DNA of 64,000 bases from Robertkochia solimangrovi (GCF_007279655.1 NZ_QKWN01000006.1:1-64000), one strand, 5' to 3'. Positions 17,321 to 26,613 are shown, counted from the first letter of the stretch. Made by a program: numbers and translations. Notes: generated by a model from the letters alone, not told the origin.

Positions 17321-19498
17321 TTAATGATCGGAAATGGCCAATCCCGGTTGAAATTCCGGATGTCCGGTTTGCCATAACATAAACACAAATTCTTTCGAAA
17401 GATTATCCAGTGTCTTCGATAAGGTTACTCTGCCTCCATGTCCGCCTTCAAAGTCTGTAAAGAGTAATACCGGTTTATCTGAGGAGGAACAGTTTTGCAG
17501 CTTTGCGGCAAATTTTGCCGGTTGCCAGGCGATCACCCTATTGTCGTTAAATCCGGCAGTGACATAGGTCGCCGGATAGGCTACGCCTTTTTTTAAGTGC
17601 AAATAAGAATCCATTTCCACTAATCCCCTGAACTCATCTTCATCGGTAACCGTTCCAAATTCAGGTGTATTTACAGGTCCGTTTGGAGTTGCCTCCATTC
17701 TCACGGGATTCATCACCCCTACCTCGGGTACTGCCGCCGCAAAGAGATCCGGTCGTTCAGTAATCGATCGACCCACGAAGATCCCTCCGGCACTACCTCC
17801 GGTAATCGCGAGCTTCTCCGGCTTAGTATACCCTTCAGCGACCAAATACTCTGCACAGGCGATCGCATCTTTCCATGTATTGGGTTTATTCAGTTTCTGT
17901 CCGGCTCTATGCCAGGCATCTCCTTTTTCACCCCCGCCCCGAACATGAGCCAAAGCATAAACCACCCCTTTATTTGCAAGCACGGCTCCTATGGGTTCAA
18001 AACCGGAAGGGATGGAATAACCATAGGCACCATAACCATACATGATCGCTGAATTGTTTCCATCAAGTTTCAGATCCTTATGATAGATCAATGACAAAGG
18101 AACCTCAACGCCATCATGGGATGACACCATCACTTCCTTTACTCTGAGATCCTTGATCCCTTTTACCTTTTTACGTTCAGCCATTGACATTTCCTGAAAT
18201 TTTCCGGTAGACCGATCATAAAGAATCTTTGACAACGGGGTTAGCCATCCTGTATATTCAACAAGAAGATCATGGGATTCAGGATCATTCGTGGTGACTC
18301 CAATGAAACCTGCCGCTTCCGGTAAGTCGATCTCCTGAACATCAGATTCACCATTAGGAAGAAACCACAGTTTACCTTCTATCCCATCCTTCAATGTGGT
18401 GTAATACAACCCATCAGCATTCACAGCGATTTCCTGAATCACAGCCGAATCATCTTCAGGAATCAATAATTCTCCTGACTTATAGGCCGGATCATAAACG
18501 CTGGAGCGCACAATCTTAAAATTCGGTGCATTTTCGAAGGACTTATAATAAATATGATCTGCAGTAATAAAATAGTTATCCACTTTATCTTCGGCTGTAG
18601 TTAAGGTTTTCCAGGCAGAAGGTTTGTAAGGATCATCCCCTACTTTCAAATAGGAACGTCTGGCGTTATCCACGCTACCAATATTTCCGATCACGCCTTT
18701 CAGATCACGATCGTAATAGCTATTAGGAATTTCCAATGGCTTCATCCCCAGTTCAGGATTAGTCACAGAGGAGAAATATTCTATATCTTCATCCTGAGGA
18801 GTACCCAGTTTGTGAAGAAAGGTCTTGACGTTCTTCTTTAGATCGGTATCCTTGACGTTGTTAGAATTCCATCGAACATAGGTAAAATGTTCTCCGTCAG
18901 GTAGCCATGAAATTCTAGACGTGGAGTTCTTTACAAAATCATCGACAATATTTCCATCCAGATCCATGATCAATACTTCACAGATCTCTGTGCCGTTCGG
19001 TGCCAGTGCCACGGCTAACTTTTCGGCATCATGACTTGGAACCATTCCGTAAACCGCATAAAAGAGCCCTGATTCCGGTTTAAAGGTTTCAGGATTATAC
19101 AATAATCGCTCTTTGCCTTTGTACGTATCTCTGTAATATACCTTGGAGACCTTACCATCGAATGCGAGTTTGGTATAAAAGAAACTCCCTTTACGGGTTC
19201 TTCTCAAGTTTCCAGTCATTTCAAATCCGGCTTCAACGGCTTCCTGAATTTCTTTCATAAGCAAATCCCGATTAGGAACTTCAGCCAAAACAGCGTTGGA
19301 ATAGGTGGTATTCTCTTTGATCCAGTTGAGTACTTTCGGATCATCGAGATTCTCCATGTACCGGTAGTCATCGGTAACTTCTGTACCGAAATATTCATCA
19401 TTCACAGGTTCAGATGGTGCCGGGGCCGGTTTAACGATCTCCTGAGCATAGGAGAGGTATCCGCAGATAATTGCGAAAATAAAAATTAGTTTTTTCAT
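17321..19498 (-). CDS. Prolyl oligopeptidase family serine peptidase
   Basis: Exported S9A-type endopeptidase of 725 residues that cleaves short peptides after proline. A signal peptide (ending YLSYAQ) is followed by an N-terminal seven-blade propeller (about 30-440), which filters substrate size, and a C-terminal alpha/beta-hydrolase domain. The nucleophile motif TGGSAGGIFVG places the serine near 569; the aspartate is in AGFNDNRV near 657 and the histidine in EGGHGGR near 688. RGGGEKGDAWHRAG is another family signature. It stands alone between two terminators, with no partner genes evident. Confidence 0.92.
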   Translation of the reverse strand: MKKLIFIFAIICGYLSYAQEIVKPAPAPSEPVNDEYFGTEVTDDYRYMENLDDPKVLNWIKENTTYSNAVLAEVPNRDLLMKEIQEAVEAGFEMTGNLRRTRKGSFFYTKLAFDGKVSKVYYRDTYKGKERLLYNPETFKPESGLFYAVYGMVPSHDAEKLAVALAPNGTEICEVLIMDLDGNIVDDFVKNSTSRISWLPDGEHFTYVRWNSNNVKDTDLKKNVKTFLHKLGTPQDEDIEYFSSVTNPELGMKPLEIPNSYYDRDLKGVIGNIGSVDNARRSYLKVGDDPYKPSAWKTLTTAEDKVDNYFITADHIYYKSFENAPNFKIVRSSVYDPAYKSGELLIPEDDSAVIQEIAVNADGLYYTTLKDGIEGKLWFLPNGESDVQEIDLPEAAGFIGVTTNDPESHDLLVEYTGWLTPLSKILYDRSTGKFQEMSMAERKKVKGIKDLRVKEVMVSSHDGVEVPLSLIYHKDLKLDGNNSAIMYGYGAYGYSIPSGFEPIGAVLANKGVVYALAHVRGGGEKGDAWHRAGQKLNKPNTWKDAIACAEYLVAEGYTKPEKLAITGGSAGGIFVGRSITERPDLFAAAVPEVGVMNPVRMEATPNGPVNTPEFGTVTDEDEFRGLVEMDSYLHLKKGVAYPATYVTAGFNDNRVIAWQPAKFAAKLQNCSSSDKPVLLFTDFEGGHGGRVTLSKTLDNLSKEFVFMLWQTGHPEFQPGLAISDH

Positions 19499-19811
19499 CG
19501 TAAAGCTTTATAAATTAGAATTGTTTATGCCTGTTTCAAGCGGTTAAGAAAGTTGCGTCAAAATTCTAAACCGTTGAATAAGTGGTCGGTTGTTTAGCCG
19601 GAAGATTAATTACCGGAAGAGCAGGGACAAGAAGAAATTCAAAACAGCGGTTGAGGGGAAAGTATTAAATAAAGAGACTGAACCCTTTTGAGCAGCAAAA
19701 TAAATGTTATTCTTCCGAGGAAGATGCACAAATATATCAATAAATCAACTTGAAGCATCTAAATAACTGATTTTTAGAGCATATAAGTCGAAAATACAGG
19801 GTTTTTCCCCA
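19499..19811. other. Intergenic gap without recognisable gene
   Basis: No codon-like frame, tRNA or repeat is visible. It holds the leader of the prolyl oligopeptidase gene; I found no consensus promoter there. Confidence 0.5.
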
Positions 19812-19839
19812 TAAAAAAAGCCCGTCATATGACGGGCTT
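19812..19839 (-). terminator. trxB terminator
   Basis: The palindrome AAGCCCGTCATATGACGGGC with TT gives a 10-11-bp stem downstream of the trxB stop, followed on the minus strand by a run of T. Confidence 0.88.
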
Positions 19840-19863
19840 AAAAATATTATTAAGGGTTTTGGC

Positions 19864-20832
19864 TTACGCTTCCACTTCTTCGTTACTTTCAATTGTAGCA
19901 AGATATCGCTCTGCATCTAAAGCAGACATACATCCGGTACCTGCAGCGGTGATCGCTTGTCGGTATTCTTTATCCTGAACATCACCACAAGCAAATACTC
20001 CTGGTTTTGAAGTCTTGGTAGACTTTCCTTTGGTAATTATATAACCGGTTTCATCCATTTCGAGTTGCCCCTTAAAGATATCGGTATTCGGTTTATGACC
20101 GATAGCGATGAAAAGTCCGGTAACCGGAACTACTTCTTTCTCTCCAGTTTGATTATTCACCATTCGGATACCTTCAACAACCTGCTCTCCCAAAACTTCA
20201 TCGATCTCAGAAAAATAACGCACGTCCAGATTTGGAGTATTCTCCACCCGGTGCTGCATCGCTTTAGAAGCTCTCATTTCTCCTTTACGAACAAGCATGG
20301 TCACTTTATTACAGATATTAGACAAATAGGTCGCTTCTTCAGCAGCCGTATCTCCACCACCTACGATCGCAACATCCTGTCCTTTGTAGAAGAATCCGTC
20401 ACAAACGGCACATGCAGATACACCACCACCACGCAAGCGTTGCTCGCTAGGTAAACCAAGATATTTAGCGGTAGCTCCAGTAGCGATGATAATGGTTTCA
20501 GCTTCGATATTTGTAGTATTATCTACCACTACTTTATGAATTCCTCCCTGCTCTTCACTGAAGTCAACAGAAGTAACCATTCCAATTCTTACCTGTGTAC
20601 CAAAACGTTCTGCCTGTTGTTGTAATTGAATCATCATGGTAGGACCATCGATTCCTTCCGGATATCCCGGAAAGTTATCTACTTCGGTAGTTGTCGTCAA
20701 CTGTCCTCCGGGTTCCATACCTGTATACATTACCGGTTTCATATCGGCACGAGCCGCATAGATCGCAGCCGTGTATCCTGCTGGTCCTGATCCAATGATC
20801 AGACATTTAATTCTTTCTACTTTATCAGCCAT
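19864..20832 (-). CDS. trxB: Thioredoxin-disulfide reductase
   Basis: Cytoplasmic flavoenzyme that uses NADPH to reduce thioredoxin. The 322-residue protein has the FAD-binding GSGPAGYTAAIYAARA near the N-terminus, the redox-active CAVC pair at about 140-143, the NADPH-binding GGGDTAAEEA near 160-170 and the C-terminal FACGDVQDKEYRQA motif. Length and motif order match low-molecular-weight thioredoxin reductases. It forms a single-gene unit. It sits beside the sulfide-oxidation island but has no sign of shared control (the dyad of that island is absent here). Confidence 0.96.
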   Translation of the reverse strand: MADKVERIKCLIIGSGPAGYTAAIYAARADMKPVMYTGMEPGGQLTTTTEVDNFPGYPEGIDGPTMMIQLQQQAERFGTQVRIGMVTSVDFSEEQGGIHKVVVDNTTNIEAETIIIATGATAKYLGLPSEQRLRGGGVSACAVCDGFFYKGQDVAIVGGGDTAAEEATYLSNICNKVTMLVRKGEMRASKAMQHRVENTPNLDVRYFSEIDEVLGEQVVEGIRMVNNQTGEKEVVPVTGLFIAIGHKPNTDIFKGQLEMDETGYIITKGKSTKTSKPGVFACGDVQDKEYRQAITAAGTGCMSALDAERYLATIESNEEVEA

Positions 20833-20857
20833 TTTCTAGTCATTCAAGTTAATCCAA

Positions 20858-20865
20858 CAAAAGTA
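20858..20865 (-). promoter_or_regulatory. Candidate -7 promoter element of trxB
   Basis: TACTTTTG on the minus strand fits TAnnTTTG and lies 26 bp before the trxB ATG. No TTG is seen at the usual spacing. Confidence 0.35.
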
Positions 20866-21044
20866 AATTTTTTAGCCAAATAGCCCTATGCTATTCTCTT
20901 AAAATATTCTGATAATTACATAAGGTTTATTTATACATCTCTCTTCAGAATTAATATTCAATAAAATTTATCGTATTTAAATATAATATTCGTAAATTAA
21001 TAGTGATAATATTGTTAATCATTAATTTCTTTATCGAAGATGTT

Positions 21045-21488
21045 ATGAAATCCTTATTTTATTTTCTTTTAATTGTTGTTTCGGTTGTTTTCATAGGATC
21101 CAAACCGAATCATGATCCGTCAAAACGTTCTCTTGAAGGCACCTGGGAGCTTCGTGACCAATATACCTACGATGGAACCAAAGTGGTTGACACCATTCCG
21201 AACACAGACGGATACCGTCAGATAAAAATGTATTACAACGGCAAAGTCATGTGGACTCGTTTTGTTCCCAAAGATTCCGTGGAATGGTTTGGGTATGGCA
21301 CGTATTATATAACCGACACCTCACTGGTTGAAACCCTGGAATATGGCTCTGCCTCCATGATGCAGATCGTTGATACGATGCGCGTATTCAGTTTTAAACT
21401 GGAGCTTCAGGACAATTATTACAGTCAGATCGCAACTGATGGTGATGGTAATCCCATCTATTCAGAGAACTATATACGTATCGATTAA
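21045..21488 (+). CDS. Exported lipocalin-like protein of unknown function
   Basis: Protein of 147 residues starting at MKSLFYFLLIVVSVVF, a good signal sequence. An upstream in-frame start at 21003 would add 14 hydrophobic residues and looks less likely. After the signal, LEGTWELRDQYTYDGTKV and later alternating strands (YRQIKMYYNGKVMWTRF, FGYGTYYITDTSLVETL) suggest a small beta-barrel similar to lipocalin-like DUF4488 proteins; this is a fold-level impression. It converges on the sulfur-transport gene pair with a 4-bp overlap of the ends and has no obvious link to it. Confidence 0.6.
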   Translation: MKSLFYFLLIVVSVVFIGSKPNHDPSKRSLEGTWELRDQYTYDGTKVVDTIPNTDGYRQIKMYYNGKVMWTRFVPKDSVEWFGYGTYYITDTSLVETLEYGSASMMQIVDTMRVFSFKLELQDNYYSQIATDGDGNPIYSENYIRID

Positions 21489-21901
21489 TGCGGAAGTTTA
21501 TCCCGAAGTAATCCATAAAAATAGGTTCCTGCTATAGCACCCAGGATCACTACGATTACCGGCAAAAATCCCGCTCCCAGCAATGTAAACATCGGGCCCG
21601 GACAAGCACCTGTGATCGCCCATCCCAAACCGAATAATATACCGCCCAATAAGTATCTTGCTATACTCATTTGTTTCGGATTAAAGGTAATCTTCTCTCC
21701 TTTAAAGGAGCGAACACCTTTTCTTTTAATGATTTGAACCATAATGATCCCTGCGATCACTGCCGTTCCTATGATTCCATACATATGGAAAGATTTGAAC
21801 TGGAACATTTCATAAATTCGGAACCATGAAGCTGCTTCCGACTTGAACATGGTGATCCCGAAGACCATCCCTGTTATTATATAAACTAAAAATCTCTTCA
21901 T
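21485..21901 (-). CDS. YeeE/YedE-type sulfur transporter, half 2 (DUF6691-like)
   Basis: Inner-membrane protein of 138 residues with four hydrophobic segments. It carries the family signature GLGWAITGACPGPMFTLLG, where the cysteine within GACPGP corresponds to a conserved cysteine of YeeE/YedE transporters, which move thiosulfate or related sulfur species. It starts 10 bp after its partner gene; the two short proteins together equal one full-length YeeE-type transporter. With sulfide oxidation genes nearby, a role in importing or exporting thiosulfate or sulfane sulfur is likely. Confidence 0.85.
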   Translation of the reverse strand: MKRFLVYIITGMVFGITMFKSEAASWFRIYEMFQFKSFHMYGIIGTAVIAGIIMVQIIKRKGVRSFKGEKITFNPKQMSIARYLLGGILFGLGWAITGACPGPMFTLLGAGFLPVIVVILGAIAGTYFYGLLRDKLPH

Positions 21902-21911
21902 TGTATTTCGA

Positions 21912-22469
21912 TTAAAAAATTAGTGGAAAGATCACATGTACCATAATTAATCCTCCTATAAAGAATCCGATCACTGCGATCAATGAAGGCACCTGAAGAT
22001 CACTTAATCCTGAAATCGCATGCCCGGAAGTACAACCTCCGGCATAGCGCGCACCAAAGCCAACCAGCATTCCTCCGATTGCCAGTATAAGCAAAGTGAT
22101 AGGGTTAGTAAATGCCTCTGTACCAAAGAAACGATCAGGAGCATAGGCATTTCCTGCACTTTCAAACCCCATCTGCTGAAGATCGGTAACCACTTGCGGG
22201 TCGATATGAACTGCAGGATCCGGTGTTAAAAAGTGATATGCTATAAAACCACCCATTACGGCACCGGCCAGAAATAATAAATTCCAACGTTGATCTTTCC
22301 AGTTAAAGCGGAAAAATTCGCAATTTTTGTCTGCCCCACACATGGTGCACAGGGTTCTGAGGTTGGCCGAAACTCCAAAGTTCTTTCCCATCAATATCAG
22401 AAAGACCATGATGAAAGCGATCATCAATCCGGAAACATACCAGGGCCAGGTATTAAAAATCCAATCCAT
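21912..22469 (-). CDS. YeeE/YedE-type sulfur transporter, half 1
   Basis: Inner-membrane protein of 185 residues with about five hydrophobic segments. The YeeE/YedE motif GARYAGGCTSGHAISGL contains the conserved cysteine implicated in carrying thiosulfate through the channel. An additional CTMCGADKNCEF cluster near residues 36-47 has three cysteines, unusual for a simple transporter. It is the first gene of a two-gene unit. The promoter has the 16-bp dyad shared with the sulfide oxidoreductase and persulfide dioxygenase genes, so it very likely belongs to the same regulon. Confidence 0.87.
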   Translation of the reverse strand: MDWIFNTWPWYVSGLMIAFIMVFLILMGKNFGVSANLRTLCTMCGADKNCEFFRFNWKDQRWNLLFLAGAVMGGFIAYHFLTPDPAVHIDPQVVTDLQQMGFESAGNAYAPDRFFGTEAFTNPITLLILAIGGMLVGFGARYAGGCTSGHAISGLSDLQVPSLIAVIGFFIGGLIMVHVIFPLIF

Positions 22470-22486
22470 TTTTTATAATTTTTATA

Positions 22487-22531
22487 CAAAGAACGGATTA
22501 GAAAGAGACTCCTACAGTAACAAATGTTACT
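22487..22531 (-). promoter_or_regulatory. Sulfur-regulon promoter with perfect dyad (transporter genes)
   Basis: AGTAACAAATGTTACT (22516-22531) is a perfect 7-2-7 dyad. Its centre lies 36.5 bp from a minus-strand TTTG (22490-22487), the same distance as at the two sister promoters. The -7 element is GTTCTTTG, weaker than TAnnTTTG, which fits a need for an activator. Confidence 0.7.
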
Positions 22532-22584
22532 TGAAAAAAGTTCGGATTGCCAATACCTTTTTAAGAAGAAACCAGGTTTTGGGT

Positions 22585-22743
22585 GATTGAGAATTGAGAA
22601 TTGAGAATTGAGAATTGAGAATTGTGTACGTTGTACGTCCCTGATATAGGTTGACCACTGATCAGTAGACTAAAGGGATTTATGTAGTTAGAAAAATCAC
22701 GAAGTGATTTTCCAATCAATTTTTAATTCTCAATTCTCAATTT
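22585..22743. repeat. Inverted pair of GAATTGA tandem arrays flanking a 95-bp core
   Basis: The 7-mer AATTGAG is repeated about 5.7 times at 22585-22624; AATTCTCAATTCTCAATT at 22725-22742 is its reverse complement. Together they bracket a core with a terminator hairpin. Similar 7-mers occur near 10609 and 28318. Confidence 0.6.
22693..22711 (-). terminator. Terminator of cydAB
   Basis: AAAATCAC-GAA-GTGATTTT forms an 8-bp stem 47 bp beyond the cydB stop; on the minus strand it is followed by a T-rich run (TTTTTC). Confidence 0.65.
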
Positions 22744-22757
22744 ATAATCCGGTACCC

Positions 22758-23801
22758 TTAATAGCTATGTTCGTCGAGCTTCACCTTTCCTCTGAAAGTT
22801 CGATAAACGAATACCGTATAACCCAGCACCAGCGGACCTCCAATAGCTACAAACAATAACATTATGCCCAGCGATTTATCGGATGCTGCCGCTTTATAGA
22901 TATCAAGAGAGTACGCTTCATCGACTGTAGAAAAAAGCAACGTCGGGTAAAGTTCAACCGCTACCAGAACCATCATCAGACTTATGGTTAGCGATGTAAA
23001 GACGAAAGCCATACGATATTTACCCTTGCTTGCAAGACGGGGAACGTTCGCAATACTCAGAAAAGTAGCCAATGGCACTACGAATAATCCTGGATTATGA
23101 CTAAAATCGTCTGAAAGATGCGGATAATACAATAACGTGTATAACGAAGTGATACCAAAACTAACCATAAAGAAGATCATACCTTTCTTTAACAACAGTT
23201 TTAATTTCTCATAAAGCTTACCTTCTGTCTTTAACAGCAGATAAATAGCTCCATGACTCATAAAAAGAAATAATGTTGTAAATCCGGTCATCAATGCATA
23301 AGGATTCAGGAATTCGAAAAACCCTGATCCGACATAATTATGATCTGGACCCAAGGCGATCCCGCCAAGTATATTTCCCATGACCACTCCCAACAGGAAT
23401 GCCAGCATGATACTGGAGATACTGTAGCAAATATCCCAGGTCTTTTTCCACCATTTCATCGGTTCCTTACCTCTGAACTCTATCGAAATTGCCCTTAGAA
23501 TAATAAAAAGCAGGAATAACATGAACGGTGTATACATAGCTGAGAATAGAGAGGCGTACATCACTGGAAAACCGGCGAATAAAGCTCCCCCACCGATGAC
23601 CAACCAAACCTCATTCCCATCCCAAACCGGTCCAACAGCATTCAATGCGATCCTTCGGTTCTCTTCTTTATTAAAGAAGAGATGCCATGCACCGGCCCCA
23701 AAATCGAAGCCGTCAAGAATTGCATAACCCGAGAATAAACCACCGACTACCAGGAACCAGAGTGTTGGATAATCAATACCTAAAATCGTTTCCATATTCA
23801 A
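22758..23801 (-). CDS. cydB: Cytochrome bd ubiquinol oxidase subunit II
   Basis: Inner-membrane subunit of the high-affinity, cyanide- and sulfide-tolerant quinol oxidase. The 347-residue protein has about eight or nine transmembrane helices and the CydB signatures LDGFDFGAGAWHL near residue 30 and GPVWDGNEVWLVIGGGALFA near 56-75. It overlaps the cydA stop by 4 bp (ATGA arrangement), so the two are translationally coupled and made in equal amounts. No CydX-like small gene was recognised after it. Confidence 0.95.
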   Translation of the reverse strand: MNMETILGIDYPTLWFLVVGGLFSGYAILDGFDFGAGAWHLFFNKEENRRIALNAVGPVWDGNEVWLVIGGGALFAGFPVMYASLFSAMYTPFMLFLLFIILRAISIEFRGKEPMKWWKKTWDICYSISSIMLAFLLGVVMGNILGGIALGPDHNYVGSGFFEFLNPYALMTGFTTLFLFMSHGAIYLLLKTEGKLYEKLKLLLKKGMIFFMVSFGITSLYTLLYYPHLSDDFSHNPGLFVVPLATFLSIANVPRLASKGKYRMAFVFTSLTISLMMVLVAVELYPTLLFSTVDEAYSLDIYKAAASDKSLGIMLLFVAIGGPLVLGYTVFVYRTFRGKVKLDEHSY

Positions 23802-25183
23802 TATTTTCCGGTTAATACCTCTGTGATCTCTCTTGTATGGGGTCTGTCATCGTCCGAATCATCTTCGGAATACGGACCGTTCTTAATCTTCTTATTCAAA
23901 AGATACACGAACAAAAGGAATAATAACAGATAGATCAAAAAGAACATAATCAGTGAAAACAACACCTGATTCGCGCTTACGGCCACTGACAACGCATCTG
24001 AAGTTCGCAATAATCCGTAAACCACCCAGGGTTGTCGGCCCATCTCAGCGGTAAACCAACCAGCCTGATTGGCGATTTGCGGTAAAATCGCTGCGAAAAC
24101 GAAGATCCAAAGCAACCATCGCATTTTAAAGATACGCTCTTTTTTAAGCATAAAGATACCAACGACCGATAACAGGATTAATAGGGTACCTATGAATACC
24201 ATAATATGATAGAATTGAAAGATTGCGTTTACCTGGGTAGGCCGGTCTTCCTTTGCAAAATCGCGTAACCCCTTTACCGGGTGATCAAAATCCTGAGCGA
24301 GTAAAAACGACAAGCCTCCGGGAATTCCCAATCCATGAACGGTCTCTTCGCCCTGATCTACCCAACCAAAGAGATAGAGATCGGCAGGAGATTCATTTTC
24401 GTAGTGACCTTCCATGGCAGCTAGTTTAGCCGGTTGATTTACCGAAACGCCATCAGCGGAGTGATGGCCCGTTAATAACTGCCCAAGTGAAAAAACCAGT
24501 GCTACGATAAGCGCTATACGGAATGCGGTTTTTGAAAGTTCTACATAGCGATTCCTCAATAAATAATAAGCATGTACACTTAGTACCAGAAAGGCACCTG
24601 AAAGAAATGCGCCGAGCCAGACATGAGTCAGTCGATCTACACTGGAAGGATTGAATACCATTGCCCAGAAATCGGTGATCTCAGCCCTTGCTTCCATTCC
24701 TTCTCCGACAATGTGATATCCGGCTGGTGTTTGTTGCCAACTATTGGCCACGACGATCCAAACCGCCGAAAACATAGAGCCCAGAAATACCCCTATCGTT
24801 GCTACCAGATGCACCCAGGGTTTCACCCTGTTCCATCCAAAGAGCAAAACTCCCAGGAATCCGCTTTCCAGTGCAAAGGCGAAAATTCCTTCTGCTGCAA
24901 GTGCACTTCCGAATACATCTCCCACGTATCGGGAATACGTGGCCCAGTTTGTTCCGAATTCAAATTCCATGACAATACCAGTCACCACACCGATTCCAAA
25001 GGTCAAAGCAAATATTTTTGTCCAGAATTTAGCGAGTTTATGATACGTATCATCTTTGGTTCTGATATAACTCGCCTCAAAGATCACCATCAGCAAACCA
25101 AGGCCGATGCTTAAAGGCGGATAGATGTAATGAAAGGCAACTGTGAAGGCAAATTGGATCCTTGCGAGTATCTCAACGTCCAT
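23798..25183 (-). CDS. cydA: Cytochrome bd ubiquinol oxidase subunit I
   Basis: Catalytic subunit that binds hemes b558, b595 and d and reduces oxygen to water with quinol electrons. I chose the ATG at 25183 (MDVEILARIQFAF), giving 461 residues; an upstream in-frame start would add 42 non-family residues running towards a terminator. The heme-ligand histidine lies in FTVAFHYIYPPLS, and AEMGRQPWVVYG is the CydA signature. The quinol-binding loop is of the short type. Because bd oxidase resists sulfide, its place beside sulfide:quinone oxidoreductase makes sense: it can re-oxidise quinol while sulfide is present. Its own promoter lacks the regulon dyad. Confidence 0.95.
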   Translation of the reverse strand: MDVEILARIQFAFTVAFHYIYPPLSIGLGLLMVIFEASYIRTKDDTYHKLAKFWTKIFALTFGIGVVTGIVMEFEFGTNWATYSRYVGDVFGSALAAEGIFAFALESGFLGVLLFGWNRVKPWVHLVATIGVFLGSMFSAVWIVVANSWQQTPAGYHIVGEGMEARAEITDFWAMVFNPSSVDRLTHVWLGAFLSGAFLVLSVHAYYLLRNRYVELSKTAFRIALIVALVFSLGQLLTGHHSADGVSVNQPAKLAAMEGHYENESPADLYLFGWVDQGEETVHGLGIPGGLSFLLAQDFDHPVKGLRDFAKEDRPTQVNAIFQFYHIMVFIGTLLILLSVVGIFMLKKERIFKMRWLLWIFVFAAILPQIANQAGWFTAEMGRQPWVVYGLLRTSDALSVAVSANQVLFSLIMFFLIYLLLFLLFVYLLNKKIKNGPYSEDDSDDDRPHTREITEVLTGKY

Positions 25184-25286
25184 GGAAGAAATTTTAGAAT
25201 AAAGATACGCTGAATCGGGCATTCTGGAAGAAAAAAAATGAACTTTTATCCCATAGAATTTTCCTCTTCTAAAAATTGATAATAAA

Positions 25287-25314
25287 AAAAGGTGTACCGT
25301 TAAGCACACCTTTT
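25287..25314 (-). terminator. Terminator of the sulfide:quinone oxidoreductase gene
   Basis: AAAAGGTGT pairs with ACACCTTTT around a 10-nt loop, directly after the gene's stop and followed on the minus strand by a T-run. It separates this gene from cydAB. Confidence 0.85.
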
Positions 25315-25331
25315 ATCAGTCAACAAATCAA

Positions 25332-26591
25332 CTAAACATCCACTCCTTTCATCATTTTATTCCAATAGAGATAAGGAAGGATATATTTCTTCAGGATCCA
25401 TAATCTCCAGTGTTCTTTAGAAGAATCTGTGATCAGCATTTGCTTTAACTTCGGATCTGGTGTAAACTTATTATTATAATCAAATTCCGCCAGTACCATT
25501 TTACCTTTAGCCGTCACCAGCGGACAACTAGAATAGCCATTATAGGCCATATTATCGGCTTTTTTACCTTGCATCAGCTTCAGTAGATTATCTACAACCA
25601 CGGGCACCTGTTTGCGAACAGCTGCTCCGGTTTTTGCGGTAGGCAAGCCTGCTACATCTCCAAGTCCGAAAACCTCCGGATATTTTTTATGTTGCAAACT
25701 ATGAATATCTACATCCAGCCAGCCACTTTCATTGACAAGACTTGATTTTAATATGAATTCCGGTGCAGCCTGTGGCGGAGCAAGGTGTAGCAGATTAAAA
25801 GGAACGGCAAGTAAACCTTCATCGGTTACATAGGCACCTGGCATACCTTCAGGAGAGCCTTCTGAATTGCCTTCCGGGGTTGTATTTTTAAAATATGCGA
25901 TCTGCGCTTTTCCATCGATCTTAACCGGTGTATGAAAAGGTTTGAAATTTATACCATATCGCCTGATCACATTTTCGAGTGTTTCCTTTATTTCGGGAAC
26001 ACCAAAAATTACCGTACCCGGTGTGGCAAATATCATATTGGTATCCTTAAGCAAATTCTTTTGCTTTAGGTAGTCAGCAGCCAGATATGCTATTTTCTGT
26101 GGTGCACCACCACATTTAATAGGCGTTGCAGGTTGTGTAAATATGGCATTTCCTCCTTTGAAATTCTTCAATACTTCCCAGGTATGTTCCGGGTCGGTAT
26201 AATTACTGCAAACAACCCCTTTATCGATAGCTTCCTCAAGGCCTTCGATCAGATCATTTCTCATCACCAGTCCGGGGGCCACAATAAGATATTCATATCC
26301 TATTTTACCATTATGAAGTGTATCAACAAATCTATTTTCAGCATCGATGGCAGTTGCATAATCTTTCACCCATGTTACACCCGCTGGAATTAATCCGGCC
26401 ATCGGCTTTGCGGTATTTTTGAAGTCATAGGTACCAGCCCCGACAAGCGTCCAGGCAGGTTGATAATAATGCGTATCTGAGGGTTCTATGATAGCAATAT
26501 CCATCGAAGGATCTGCTTTCCGCAGTCGGGCTGCAGTCATGATCCCTGCAGTACCACCGCCTATGATTAAAACCTGATGATTATTTTTCAT
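25332..26591 (-). CDS. sqr: Type II sulfide:quinone oxidoreductase-like flavoprotein
   Basis: Membrane-associated FAD enzyme predicted to oxidise hydrogen sulfide, pass electrons to the quinone pool and form persulfide on an acceptor thiol. The 419-residue protein has the FAD-binding IIGGGTAGIMTAARL at 9-23. The catalytic cysteine pair of the mitochondrial-type (type II) group is present: C160 in TPIKCGGAPQKIAYL and C356 in YNGYSSCPLVT. A further C128 lies in GVVCSNYTDP. The C-terminal region GLGDVAGLPTAKTG is the second FAD site. The persulfide dioxygenase encoded upstream would use its product. Its promoter carries the shared dyad, and it is followed by its own terminator. Confidence 0.9.
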   Translation of the reverse strand: MKNNHQVLIIGGGTAGIMTAARLRKADPSMDIAIIEPSDTHYYQPAWTLVGAGTYDFKNTAKPMAGLIPAGVTWVKDYATAIDAENRFVDTLHNGKIGYEYLIVAPGLVMRNDLIEGLEEAIDKGVVCSNYTDPEHTWEVLKNFKGGNAIFTQPATPIKCGGAPQKIAYLAADYLKQKNLLKDTNMIFATPGTVIFGVPEIKETLENVIRRYGINFKPFHTPVKIDGKAQIAYFKNTTPEGNSEGSPEGMPGAYVTDEGLLAVPFNLLHLAPPQAAPEFILKSSLVNESGWLDVDIHSLQHKKYPEVFGLGDVAGLPTAKTGAAVRKQVPVVVDNLLKLMQGKKADNMAYNGYSSCPLVTAKGKMVLAEFDYNNKFTPDPKLKQMLITDSSKEHWRLWILKKYILPYLYWNKMMKGVDV

Positions 26592-26613
26592 AATATATTC
26601 ATTTACAATAGTT

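Noticed and set aside
19864-20832. trxB as part of the sulfide regulon
   Set aside because: Its upstream region lacks the dyad and it forms its own transcription unit, so only proximity would support the link.
22585-22624. Regular repeats that might suggest a CRISPR array
   Set aside because: The unit is a 7-mer without spacers and no cas genes are present; it is a simple tandem array.
25184-25309. Upstream 42-codon extension of cydA
   Set aside because: The added residues do not fit the CydA N-terminus and the extension reaches into the terminator of the preceding gene; the ATG at 25183 fits the family.
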